Source: Bryobacteraceae bacterium (GTDB taxonomy: Bacteria; Acidobacteriota; Terriglobia; Bryobacterales; Bryobacteraceae). Taken from it: a stretch of DNA of 64,000 bases. The DNA is taken from contig CANGYQ010000009.1 of assembly GCA_947458745.1 (NCBI GenBank), positions 1 to 64,000 of the forward strand, read 5' to 3'. The translations under genes and the position numbers were made by a program. Shown in pieces: positions 44,036-52,041 of this stretch (positions within the stretch are counted from its first letter, which is position 1; each line of letters opens with the position of its first letter). The notes below the pieces were generated by a model. The model saw only the letters and a program-made list of their open reading frames with translations, searched no databases and had not been told where the DNA came from.

Positions 44036-47000
44036 CTACTGCCGGACGGCGATCGTGGTTCGCTGGCCATAAGGGGCCCGCGATTCGTTATTGGGAACGC
44101 TACGCAGCACGATGGACAACTGGACGGCGTTGCCCGGGGCAGTATTCTCCGGGATGCGGACGTTGATCTGCCAGACACCGACGAGGCCGGGGGCCAATCC
44201 GAAGAACTCAATGTTAGCCACTGGAACCAAGCCTTGGGGCAGGATGACATCGGGGCGATCCGTACGGATGAGCGTATCGGATGGCGCGGGCGTTCCGTCG
44301 GGTGGGGAGTTCGAGAGGAAGCCAAAGCCCGAGCCGTACAGAGAAATCACCTTTCCACGCTGAACCGGATTGTCAGGGCCATTCCGGGAAAAATCTTCAT
44401 TCAGCGCAGCCAATTGGCCGGTGCCCGTGCCCGCATTGGTGAACAGTCCCGGGGAAACGCCCGCTACAGCCAACGATCCGGCGGCGATCACCTGCCCGGT
44501 GGACGGCCGTTGCACGATCACATCCATCGTTCCACTGGTGGGGGCATTGTTGGGGATATAGAAATTGATCTGGCCCGAAGACACAAAGAAGAGCGACGCC
44601 GGGGTGTCGTTGAGCAACACTTGCAGGTCGTTTAGCGTGGTCGGTAACGGATTCGTGTTGGGCAATTCGGTGTAGATCACCGTCCTGTCGCTGAACTGCG
44701 TGTCGCCAGCCGGCTTCAACTGCGCCCAAGTGTTGGGGGCCGATGGCCGGAAGGTGGTGGGCAGGTTGCTGGCGGAACTCTCAAAGCGAAGGCCGGGGAA
44801 GTAGATGGCCACGCGGTTGGCGGCTTCGGCCAGGAACAGGTTTCCAAAACGGTCCAGTGCCACGCCCAGGGGGGCGCGAGAGCCAATGGCCGCATCCGGT
44901 ATCGGATTGACGATCAGGGTATTGAATCGGGGATAGCGGAGGGCCCGGTTTCCGGTGGTATCGGTGGCCCAGATCTCGCCGGTGATCAAGCTGACAAACA
45001 CTCCGTGAGGGCTCCCCAGTCCGGTCAGGGAAAGGGCTGGCGTGGCGTCATTGAAAGCGGCCGGAGCACGGTCGAAGACTACGATGCGCCCCTTACCGGT
45101 ATCGGCTACGTAGAGCCGGTCGTCGGAATCCACCGCTAGGCCGCGCGGACTGATAAAGCGCGAATTGTTATCAACCGAGCTGCTGGTGGTGATAAAGTCA
45201 GGCTGCCCGAACACGATGCCGGCCGCCTGGCCATTGACGAAATCGGCTCCAGCCGGTTTGCGGAACAGCAGCACGCGGTTATGGCTGGCATCGGAGACTA
45301 CCAGCGAGCCGTCTCCCGTAAAGGCCAGACCAAACGGGGCCGCCATGTTGCGGGAACTGGCATCGGTGATCTTGATGCCAAAGTTCTGCTGGCCCAGCAC
45401 CAAGTTCGCGCGATAAGCTGCGTTTGCGGCGGGAATGTTGTCAAACGGTTTGGCGAAACGCAGAATGCGGCCATTGCCCGTGTCCGCCACCCAAAGATTG
45501 CCATCCGTATCCACGGCCACCCCGGCCGGCCGGGATAAGCCTTGGTCGCTGACGACGTTGCTATCATTGGCGGGCTGGTTGATCAGCGACCGGAGGAAGC
45601 CGATCTGGCCAATGACGATATCGGCGGTGTCCCCATTCTTGAACGCCCTCGCATCGCGGAAGCCCAGGACACGATTATTCAGAGGATCGGCCACGTACAG
45701 CCGGTTGCCATCAAACGCCAGCCCGGCGCCGGTGCTGAACTGCGCGCCGACCCCGCTGATCGTTGAGAATCCAGCGTGAAAGAAGAACTCGCGTCCCTCG
45801 ATCAGATTGACGCTGTCGTAGTTGAAGGCCGCCTGTCCCCAAACCTGCAGGGGGTTGCGGAAGGACGGGCCGCCACCAATCCGTAAAACGCGATTATTGC
45901 CAGAATCGGCCACGAAGAGCTCGTCGCCGGTGGAGTTGAGGGCCAACCCGATGGGCGAATTGAAGGTCAGGCCGCTGGCTTCCGGCTGGCCACCGTCGGC
46001 CCGCGAACCGGAGAACTCGGTCTGCCCAAAAACCGACGTCGCGGCGGGCGAGAACTGACTGGCCTCGAGTGGCCATTGCTCAAAGGGCGAGAAGCGGAGA
46101 ATCCGATGGTTGGAAGTGTCTGCTACATAGACATTGCCGCCGGCAATGGCAATGCCTTCCGCCGAGGAGATTCCACCGGTGGAAGTAACACCAATGCTGA
46201 TGTTGTTGACGGCTGTGGCCGGAGGCGCAGGCTGACCGCCGCCCGTGACGACGACGCCCATGATCCGGGTAGCCGGTGCACCACTGGCGATCCCCGGGGC
46301 ATACACCACCACGCGCGCCAACGAATCGCAGACGTAGATCCGCCCGTTAAGGTCTGTCGCGAGGCCAGAGGGGGCATTCAGCCCGGTCTTCACAATGCGA
46401 TTGGTACCGTTGATCGCCAACGCGGCGCGTGCGGTAAAGTCGGCTTGTCCCAATACGGTGTCGGCCGAAGGGCCAAAGGGCTTGGAGGTGATCGCGGCGT
46501 TGGGAAACCGGAGGACCCGATTGTTGCCGGGGTCGGCAACCCAGACATTCTGCTGGAAATCAAGCACCACCGAGGCCCGGAAAAACGACCCGCCTGAAGT
46601 AAAGGACACGCCCGCATCATTGGGCGTGGGCTGTCCGCCATTGGCCAGACGCGAAGTAAGGTTTACTTGCCCAATTACTGCGTCCGGCAGCGCCGGTTCC
46701 CCCTCGGGTTGGCTAAGCGGCCGAGGGAAGCGCATCAGGCGGTTGTTGCCAGAATCCAGTACCCAGAGGTTGCCGTTGCGGTCCACCGTCAAGCCCGTCG
46801 GAAAGGAAAATCCGGATGATAACGCCGTGCCGGGGCCCTGGGCGGTGGTGGAGGTAAAGTCACGCTGCCCGATCACCAGGTCGGCTCTCGTCCCATTGCG
46901 GCCATTGCTCGCGTCACGCCAAACCAGCACCCGGTGATTGCCGGTATCGGCCACATACAGGATGGGCGGACTGGCGGAGGTGTCCAGGGCGACTCCGTTG

Positions 47001-47170
47001 GGGCTGCTAAACTCGCGTCCTTCCACCAGGTTGGGAGCGGCACTGGTGTTGCTTGGCCTCAGACCTCCCAGCACCCGGGAGGGGCTCCCGTTCAAATTGG
47101 CCTGAGCCCAAACCGGGGCAATCGTACTGGCTGCCAGGACGCAGAAAGAGACTATCTTAATTTTTTGCAT
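44036..47170 (-). CDS. NHL-repeat secreted protein with TIGR03437 C-terminal domain
   Basis: A 1044-residue exported protein. Signal peptide QKIKIVSFCVLAASTIAPVWA, then many NHL blades marked by D-x-GN-[HNR]-R-[VIL] turns (VADTGNHRVLVW, VLDSGNNRLMRF, VADPGNNRVLRF, VADTGNGRILRF) alternating with VIGQ/VLGQ-x-F strands, enough for two or more propellers. The last 230 residues carry the TIGR03437 signature of Solibacter proteins: SSGQINFYIP, SLYGSGFGFLSN, and a closing APGNAVQLSIVL. ATG 47170 fits the signal peptide; the GAGG before it is distant. Role unknown; surface binding is the usual idea. Confidence 0.9.
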   Translation of the reverse strand: MQKIKIVSFCVLAASTIAPVWAQANLNGSPSRVLGGLRPSNTSAAPNLVEGREFSSPNGVALDTSASPPILYVADTGNHRVLVWRDASNGRNGTRADLVIGQRDFTSTTAQGPGTALSSGFSFPTGLTVDRNGNLWVLDSGNNRLMRFPRPLSQPEGEPALPDAVIGQVNLTSRLANGGQPTPNDAGVSFTSGGSFFRASVVLDFQQNVWVADPGNNRVLRFPNAAITSKPFGPSADTVLGQADFTARAALAINGTNRIVKTGLNAPSGLATDLNGRIYVCDSLARVVVYAPGIASGAPATRIMGVVVTGGGQPAPPATAVNNISIGVTSTGGISSAEGIAIAGGNVYVADTSNHRILRFSPFEQWPLEASQFSPAATSVFGQTEFSGSRADGGQPEASGLTFNSPIGLALNSTGDELFVADSGNNRVLRIGGGPSFRNPLQVWGQAAFNYDSVNLIEGREFFFHAGFSTISGVGAQFSTGAGLAFDGNRLYVADPLNNRVLGFRDARAFKNGDTADIVIGQIGFLRSLINQPANDSNVVSDQGLSRPAGVAVDTDGNLWVADTGNGRILRFAKPFDNIPAANAAYRANLVLGQQNFGIKITDASSRNMAAPFGLAFTGDGSLVVSDASHNRVLLFRKPAGADFVNGQAAGIVFGQPDFITTSSSVDNNSRFISPRGLAVDSDDRLYVADTGKGRIVVFDRAPAAFNDATPALSLTGLGSPHGVFVSLITGEIWATDTTGNRALRYPRFNTLIVNPIPDAAIGSRAPLGVALDRFGNLFLAEAANRVAIYFPGLRFESSASNLPTTFRPSAPNTWAQLKPAGDTQFSDRTVIYTELPNTNPLPTTLNDLQVLLNDTPASLFFVSSGQINFYIPNNAPTSGTMDVIVQRPSTGQVIAAGSLAVAGVSPGLFTNAGTGTGQLAALNEDFSRNGPDNPVQRGKVISLYGSGFGFLSNSPPDGTPAPSDTLIRTDRPDVILPQGLVPVANIEFFGLAPGLVGVWQINVRIPENTAPGNAVQLSIVLRSVPNNESRAPYGQRTTIAVRQ

Positions 47171-47221
47171 GAGTTTATGCCTCGCACGGACGCGGAGGTG
47201 CGCTTGCTTTACAGATAGCAT

Positions 47222-47263
47222 GCAACGGGCAGTCGAGTCCATGCTCGACAGATCGCCCGTTGC
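47222..47263. repeat. Two-part hairpin between suhB and the NHL gene
   Basis: GCAACGGGC (47222-47230) pairs with GCCCGTTGC (47255-47263), and inside it GTCGAG (47232-47237) pairs with CTCGAC (47244-47249) around a 6-nt loop. It starts 15 nt past the suhB stop. There is no T-run, so it is a terminator or processing hairpin of uncertain strength. Confidence 0.5.
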
Positions 47264-47278
47264 GAGCGCTTCTTTAAG

Positions 47279-48094
47279 TTAGACGCTGCGAACATCGGGC
47301 ATGGGGTACGCCCATCGGCCCTGAAAGATGTCAGAAAACAAATCGAGCACCGGCTGGTGCACGAGAGCATTGGTGGCCAGCAAAGTGGGCAGGCGGAGGT
47401 GATGGTCTTCGCCCTTCATACCGGTCACCTGCCCGCCAGCCTCGCGAATCAACAAGATCCCAGCGGCCATGTCCCACGGGTTGAGACCAAACTCCCAAAA
47501 CGCATCCAGGCGCCCGGAGGCCACGTACGCCAAATCGATCGCCGCCGCACCGGCCCGGCGGACGCCGTGGCTCAACATCGCCAGCTGGTAGTAGAAATGT
47601 ACGTTGACGTTTTGGTGCCGCCGGCGGCTGGGGAAGCCGGTGGCAACCAGGCAATCTTCAATCCGGGAAGCCTTGGACACCGCCAGCCGCGTGCCATTCA
47701 GCCAAGCCCCGCCGCCCTTCTCCGCTGAGAATACCTCGTTGCGGGTAGGGTCCAGCACGACGCCCGCAATGATCTCGCCCTTGTACTCCAGCGCCAGGGT
47801 GACGTTATAGACCGGGAAGCCATGCGCGAAATTGGTGGTGCCATCGACCGGGTCGACGTACCAGCGGTAGTCCCCGGAGACGCTTTGGCCGCCGCCTTCT
47901 TCACCCACTACAGAATGATCGGGAAAGTGTTGCAGCAGGCGCTCGACGATGAGGGCTTCCGAGGCGCGGTCGGCGGCGGTGACCAGATCAAAATCACCTT
48001 TCAGCTCAAAGCCGACTTTGCGGGCCGCGAAATCCTGGACCATTGCGCCGGCTTCCCGCGCGATCTCAATTGCCGTCTCAACGTAAGAAGCCAC
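47279..48094 (-). CDS. suhB: Inositol monophosphatase family protein
   Basis: A 271-residue Mg-dependent phosphatase. Metal-site motifs are GEEGGG, the hallmark WYVDPVDGTTNFAHGFPVY, and the C-terminal EFGLNPWDMAAGILLIREAGG. It hydrolyses myo-inositol phosphate or related sugar phosphates; SuhB also acts in rRNA transcription antitermination in E. coli, which cannot be judged here. It begins 3 nt after the Hfq-like gene, giving a unit moaDE - VWFA - Hfq-like - suhB. Confidence 0.93.
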   Translation of the reverse strand: MASYVETAIEIAREAGAMVQDFAARKVGFELKGDFDLVTAADRASEALIVERLLQHFPDHSVVGEEGGGQSVSGDYRWYVDPVDGTTNFAHGFPVYNVTLALEYKGEIIAGVVLDPTRNEVFSAEKGGGAWLNGTRLAVSKASRIEDCLVATGFPSRRRHQNVNVHFYYQLAMLSHGVRRAGAAAIDLAYVASGRLDAFWEFGLNPWDMAAGILLIREAGGQVTGMKGEDHHLRLPTLLATNALVHQPVLDLFSDIFQGRWAYPMPDVRSV

Positions 48095-48097
48095 GAA

Positions 48098-48331
48098 TTA
48101 CTTTTCGCCCGTTTCGTATAGATATTTGATGTCGTGTTTGAAGACAAACAGGTTGGGTTGGCCCGTCCGGGTTAGCCGGAGAAAGGTATCGTCGAAAAAC
48201 TCAACCTGCCCCTGGAGTACTTCATTGGAGGCCAGCCGGATGGAGACTGGCACCTGGGACTCCACCAACTGGCGCAAGTAGGCGACTTCGGCAAAAGTTT
48301 GTTCGGGTGCTCGGGTTTTGGACTTGCCCAT
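48098..48331 (-). CDS. hfq: Divergent Hfq-like Sm RNA-binding protein
   Basis: A 77-residue Sm-fold protein. The N-terminal helix (TFAEVAYLRQLVES), the Sm1 part (VPVSIRLASNEVLQGQVEFFDDTFLRL) and the Sm2 part (FVFKHDIKYLYE) align with Hfq, where Sm2 reads YKHAI. The F-K-H core is kept, but LQG lies in ASNEVLQG instead of NGVKLQG and the loop between Sm1 and Sm2 (TRTGQPN) is unusual. It has a short N-terminal arm with K and R and no long C-tail. RNA chaperone activity is likely but inferred. It sits between the VWFA and suhB genes. Confidence 0.75.
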   Translation of the reverse strand: MGKSKTRAPEQTFAEVAYLRQLVESQVPVSIRLASNEVLQGQVEFFDDTFLRLTRTGQPNLFVFKHDIKYLYETGEK

Positions 48332-48340
48332 GATGCGCGC

Positions 48341-49231
48341 CTAGCGTGCCTCTCCATAGTAGCCACTGCGGGTGTACACCTGCAATTTGCGCGGTAAGGC
48401 GTCCACCTGCAGGCGGACCGGATGGAAAGCAGGCCCGCCGGCGGGCAAATCACGGGGGTAGTAGGCCAGCAGATACTGCGTGCGCAATTCAGCCAGGATC
48501 GCCGAGAACGCCTGGTCCAGACCTTCCCCCAAAGCCGCTTCCAGCACGCGTCCGCCGGTGCCTTGGGCGAGTGAGGCAAGCGCATTCTCGCCACCCACGT
48601 TGCGCCCGGCGTCGCCAGAAATGGGCTTCACCACAATCGGATAGATCACCGCTTCCTCCCGGTGCGCGGCCTGCAGGGCGTCCCGGAAAGTATAGCTGGA
48701 GGTGGTATCGCCGCCATCCGTGACGATCACAATGACCTTGCGGCCGTCGCGCGTCCGCAGGTCGTGGGCCGCGAAATGAATGGCGTCGTAGACCGAGGTG
48801 CCTGCTTCACCCTTCAGCCGCTTCAGGCCATTGTCCAACCGGTCCTGACGGCGGGTGAAGGCCGCCAATTGCGTGGTCTCGTAGTTGAACGAATACAATG
48901 CGGCCGCATCGTCCGCGTTTCCATCCCGCAGCAGAGATCGCAGAAACGTCTTCACGGATACCACTTCCTGCGTCAGACTGACCGCCGTGGAGCCGCTGGC
49001 GTCAATCAGCAGCGACACCGACAACGGCAGAGCAGTAGAGCGTTCAAAGACCGCGATCTCCTGTTCAACGCCCGAATCGAAAATGCGGAACTGCTTTTGC
49101 TCCAGCCCACCCACCAGGGCTCCGGCTTCGTCCTTGACGCTGGCCAGCAAACGGACCAGCCGGACATCGACCCGGATCTGCGAGGCCAGCGGTGAGACGG
49201 CCAGCAGCGCGGCCAGAACGAACGGCTTCAC
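48341..49231 (-). CDS. VWFA-related secreted protein (TIGR03436 type)
   Basis: A 296-residue protein with a signal peptide (KPFVLAALLAVSPLAS). A beta domain with VDVRLVRLLASVKDEAGALVGGL and FRIFDSGVEQEIAVF precedes a von Willebrand A domain with a near-complete MIDAS: LLIDASGST, a threonine-bearing GTSVYDAIHF, and VTDGGDTTS. The end (LRTQYLLAYYPRD, FHPVRLQVDA, YTRSGYYGEAR) is the mark of the TIGR03436 'VWFA-related Acidobacterial domain'. It overlaps the moaDE gene by 4 bp. Role unknown; adhesion or protein assembly is likely. Confidence 0.92.
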   Translation of the reverse strand: MKPFVLAALLAVSPLASQIRVDVRLVRLLASVKDEAGALVGGLEQKQFRIFDSGVEQEIAVFERSTALPLSVSLLIDASGSTAVSLTQEVVSVKTFLRSLLRDGNADDAAALYSFNYETTQLAAFTRRQDRLDNGLKRLKGEAGTSVYDAIHFAAHDLRTRDGRKVIVIVTDGGDTTSSYTFRDALQAAHREEAVIYPIVVKPISGDAGRNVGGENALASLAQGTGGRVLEAALGEGLDQAFSAILAELRTQYLLAYYPRDLPAGGPAFHPVRLQVDALPRKLQVYTRSGYYGEAR

Positions 49232-49962
49232 GACGGCGTAGCGGTACCCGAGGCACGCACGACGGCGTCATCCCATTCACCGTCCACCCACACTTCGCCA
49301 TCGACAAAGTGTTCCTTCTTCCAGATCGGCACCAGCTTCTTCAAGCGGTTGATCCCTTCGAGAGCAGCGTCAAACGACGGACGGCGGTGCGGAGCGGTGA
49401 CGCTGATCAAAACGGAGGCCTCACCAATCTCCATCCGGCCCAGGCGGTGGACCATGGCGATGCGGCCGATGGCGTGTTGGCCGGCGATCTCGCGGCCCAG
49501 CTCGGCCATCATTTTGACGGCCATCGCTTCATAGCATTCGTAGTCCAGAAACTGCGTGGCGCGGCCTTTGGTGTTGTTGCGCACGACACCTTCAAAAGCA
49601 CAAATCGCGCCATCGGTGCCAGCCAGTAAGCGGCGATTGACAGACTGCACGTCAATGGGGACGCGCGTCAGCGCAAAGAAGTTGCCCTTCTCGTCTTCAA
49701 TCATGTGCGTGTACGGCGAATCGCCGGTGCCACCAGAGACGGGTGGCAGAAACGCCACTTCGTCGCCATGTTCCAGCCGGGTCTCCAGCGGAGCAAAGCT
49801 CTGATTGCGGGCCAAAACAATGGAGCTGGCCAAGCCGGTCAATTTGGGGAAGCGAGCAGCGTACTGGTCAAACAGCGTACGCAGCGTGCCGTCCTCCATC
49901 TGCACAGTGTCTTCGGCACAGCCGACAATGTCTCGCAGGAGACCAAAGAAAAGGACGCGCAC
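49228..49962 (-). CDS. MoaD-MoaE fusion (molybdopterin synthase)
   Basis: A 244-residue fusion. Residues 1-78 are a MoaD ubiquitin-like domain (RVLFFGLLRDIVG; FLPPVSGG ending in G77-G78). From about residue 88 a MoaE domain follows: FALTRVPIDVQSVNRRL, GAICAFEGVVRNNTKGR, YECYEAMAVKMM, IAMVHRLGRMEIGEASVLI and the catalytic-lysine region VPIWKKEHFVDG. MoaD needs a free C-terminal Gly-Gly to carry sulfur, so the fusion probably has to be cleaved, as reported for the MoaX fusion of M. tuberculosis. GTG 49962 has GAAAGG at 5-nt spacing. It is first of the run ending in suhB. Confidence 0.92.
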   Translation of the reverse strand: MRVLFFGLLRDIVGCAEDTVQMEDGTLRTLFDQYAARFPKLTGLASSIVLARNQSFAPLETRLEHGDEVAFLPPVSGGTGDSPYTHMIEDEKGNFFALTRVPIDVQSVNRRLLAGTDGAICAFEGVVRNNTKGRATQFLDYECYEAMAVKMMAELGREIAGQHAIGRIAMVHRLGRMEIGEASVLISVTAPHRRPSFDAALEGINRLKKLVPIWKKEHFVDGEVWVDGEWDDAVVRASGTATPS

Positions 49963-49976
49963 GGTCACCTTTCTAT

Positions 49977-50033
49977 TGTGACATTGCGACGCTGTGACAT
50001 TGCGACGCTGTGACATTGCGAAGACGTCGCAAT
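49977..50033. repeat. Tandem 16-bp repeat plus hairpin upstream of moaDE
   Basis: TGTGACATTGCGACGC occurs at 49977-49992 and 49993-50008, with a 12-nt third copy at 50009-50020. The third copy also forms ATTGCGA-AGACG-TCGCAAT (50015-50033), a perfect 7-bp hairpin. It fills the gap between the aldo/keto reductase stop and the moaDE start and may be a regulator site or a small expandable repeat. Confidence 0.7.
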
Positions 50034-50040
50034 TCCACCG

Positions 50041-51072
50041 CTAGGCGGGCGTCGGGGCATCCGTTACGATCAGACCCGCCTCTCGCAGGCTCTGCCAAAA
50101 CTCCGGCGCGATAGGCGTCGTTAGCCAACGGAGGCAGCCTTCAGCTTGGCCTGGCGAGTTGTAGCCCGGGATGACGGAGGCGACGGCCGGATGCGCCAGA
50201 ACGAACTGCAGAGCGGCGGCGGGAAGAGGAACCTGATGGACCGCGCAGACGGCTTCCAACCGGGCGGTCTTCTCTACCATCTCGGGCGGCGCAGCGGCGT
50301 AGTCATAGGTAGCGGGCCGGGACGAACCGGACACCAGCAGCCCGGAGGCAAACGGCGCACCGATGATGACCGAGACGCCACGCTGGTGGCACAATTCCAG
50401 TTCCGCCAGACCTTCCTGGCTGAGCAGTGTGTAGGGCATGGCGACGATGAAATAGTCCAGCTCAAACCGCTCCAGGAACTTCGGGATCAGCCCGGTGCGG
50501 TTGATGCCAGCGCCAATCGCCACCGTGTCCCCGGCCGCGGCCAGTTCCCGCAACGCCCGGTAGCCGCCGCCGTGGTCCAGCTCATCCAAACGCGCATAGA
50601 CCGCTTCCCAGGTCTCGTGGTAGAGCAGGTCGAGATCATGGATCGCCAGCGCGTGCACCTTCGGCATACCCAACCGCTGCAGGCTGTCCTCAAAGGAGCG
50701 CATGATGCCCGCGTAGGTGTAGTCGAAGTTGACACCGAACGGCAGGCCGCCCAGCCACCGCTGCGATGGGGCTAGCGAGCCACCGCGCTGCAACACACGG
50801 CCCACTTTGGTTGCAACGACCGCATCGACTTTGCCCCGGAGTCCAAAACCTGCGCGTAGCTCGCTCTTGCCGGTGCCGTACCAGGGGGCGGTATCGAAGA
50901 AGCGAATGCCTCCCGCGTAGGCCGCGTCGATGGCGGCGATGGCCTGGGCGTCGGGCAGCACCTCAAACAAGTCGCCCAGCGGGGCGCAACCCATGCCTAG
51001 CCGCGTTACTTCAAGCGCAGTGCGGCCGACGCGTCGAGTGCTTAGGGGTTGGGAAAGGAGTGGCGCGTTCAC
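50041..51072 (-). CDS. Aldo/keto reductase, D-threo-aldose 1-dehydrogenase type
   Basis: A 343-residue NADP-dependent AKR. RRVGRTALEVTRLGMGCAPLG, FFDTAPWYGTGKSE with the catalytic Asp and Tyr, ATKVGR with the Lys, HALAIHDLDLL with the His, and IPGYNSPGQAEGCL at the cofactor end are all present. This branch contains L-fucose/D-threo-aldose 1-dehydrogenases, so the likely job is oxidation of free aldoses. The start is GTG 51072. It follows the isomerase/epimerase gene by 39 nt and ends the operon that begins with the PSD1 gene at 56 kb. Confidence 0.88.
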   Translation of the reverse strand: MNAPLLSQPLSTRRVGRTALEVTRLGMGCAPLGDLFEVLPDAQAIAAIDAAYAGGIRFFDTAPWYGTGKSELRAGFGLRGKVDAVVATKVGRVLQRGGSLAPSQRWLGGLPFGVNFDYTYAGIMRSFEDSLQRLGMPKVHALAIHDLDLLYHETWEAVYARLDELDHGGGYRALRELAAAGDTVAIGAGINRTGLIPKFLERFELDYFIVAMPYTLLSQEGLAELELCHQRGVSVIIGAPFASGLLVSGSSRPATYDYAAAPPEMVEKTARLEAVCAVHQVPLPAAALQFVLAHPAVASVIPGYNSPGQAEGCLRWLTTPIAPEFWQSLREAGLIVTDAPTPA

Positions 51073-51111
51073 GCCCTCTATTCTGCCAGCTTGACGGCCT
51101 GAGTGGCAGCG

Positions 51112-52041
51112 CTAGGCGAAGGCTTGGCGCACCTTTTTGAGGAATGCCGTCACTACCTGTTTCGGGTCACCTTCACCCAACGCCTCAATCGGCGTGAAGC
51201 CGCGGTAGCCCACGCGGTCGATAATCTGGCGCAGACGCGGCAAATCGATCTCTTCCTTGCGGGTGCCGTACCAGACGTGCTCCTTGATCTGCCAGTTGCT
51301 GGCAAAGGGCAGCAGCTTCTCGATCTCCGCATAGGGGTCGCCTTGGCGCAGGCTGCCGACGTCGAGAATGACGCTGAACCAATCGGAGTTGACGGCGCGG
51401 ACCACACGGATGGTCTCGTCCGCCGTTTTCAGGAAGTCGTCGTGGTGTTGCAGGCCAATCAGCACGCCGTGTTGGCGGCCATAATCGGCACACTCTTCAA
51501 AAGCCGGGATCATCCACTTCAGCACCTGGTCCGGCGTGTAGCCCTTGGGCAGTTCACGTCCGGAAAAGACCCGCACCATGGACCCGCCCATCTTGGCGGC
51601 GGCGTCCACCCAGTCCTTCACCAACTGGATGTGGCCGCGGCGGCTGGATGCGTCAGTCAGGGCAAAGTCATTGCGGACACCGGTGCCGCTGATGGTGACG
51701 CCATTCAGGAATGCGTGGCGCTTCACGCCATAAAGGTAGTCGTCCTTCGGCACATTCGGATAGCCGGGAAAGTAGTAGCCGGTCAGGTCAACGCCGTCGA
51801 TCGCTTGCGCCGCGCAGTAATCAAGCACGTCGTGTACCGTCATCTGCCCGGACATCAACGCCTTGTTGAACGAATACGCATTCAGGCCGATGCGGAGATG
51901 CGTGCCGGACTGGCGCTGCACGGCCCGGTTCAAGCTGCCGGGCGGGTTGGCCGCCAGAGCGGCCATAGGAGCACCCAGCGCTGCGGCCACAGGAGAAACT
52001 AGCGCAGCGGACAGCAGATGACGGCGGTTGAGAGTGGACAT
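51112..52041 (-). CDS. Tat-exported sugar phosphate isomerase/epimerase-like TIM barrel
   Basis: A 309-residue xylose-isomerase-like barrel with a twin-arginine signal (STLNRRHLLSAALVSPVAA). The barrel shows LRIGLNAYSFNKAL, AIDGVDLTGYYFPGYP, GVLIGLQHHDDF, FSVILDVGSLRQGDPY and FTPIEALGEGDP, where ligands Glu, His and Asp usually fall. It starts one base after the end of the DUF1501 gene, so it belongs to the same transcript as that Tat-exported protein. Together with the aldo/keto reductase it suggests processing of a released sugar. Confidence 0.88.
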   Translation of the reverse strand: MSTLNRRHLLSAALVSPVAAALGAPMAALAANPPGSLNRAVQRQSGTHLRIGLNAYSFNKALMSGQMTVHDVLDYCAAQAIDGVDLTGYYFPGYPNVPKDDYLYGVKRHAFLNGVTISGTGVRNDFALTDASSRRGHIQLVKDWVDAAAKMGGSMVRVFSGRELPKGYTPDQVLKWMIPAFEECADYGRQHGVLIGLQHHDDFLKTADETIRVVRAVNSDWFSVILDVGSLRQGDPYAEIEKLLPFASNWQIKEHVWYGTRKEEIDLPRLRQIIDRVGYRGFTPIEALGEGDPKQVVTAFLKKVRQAFA

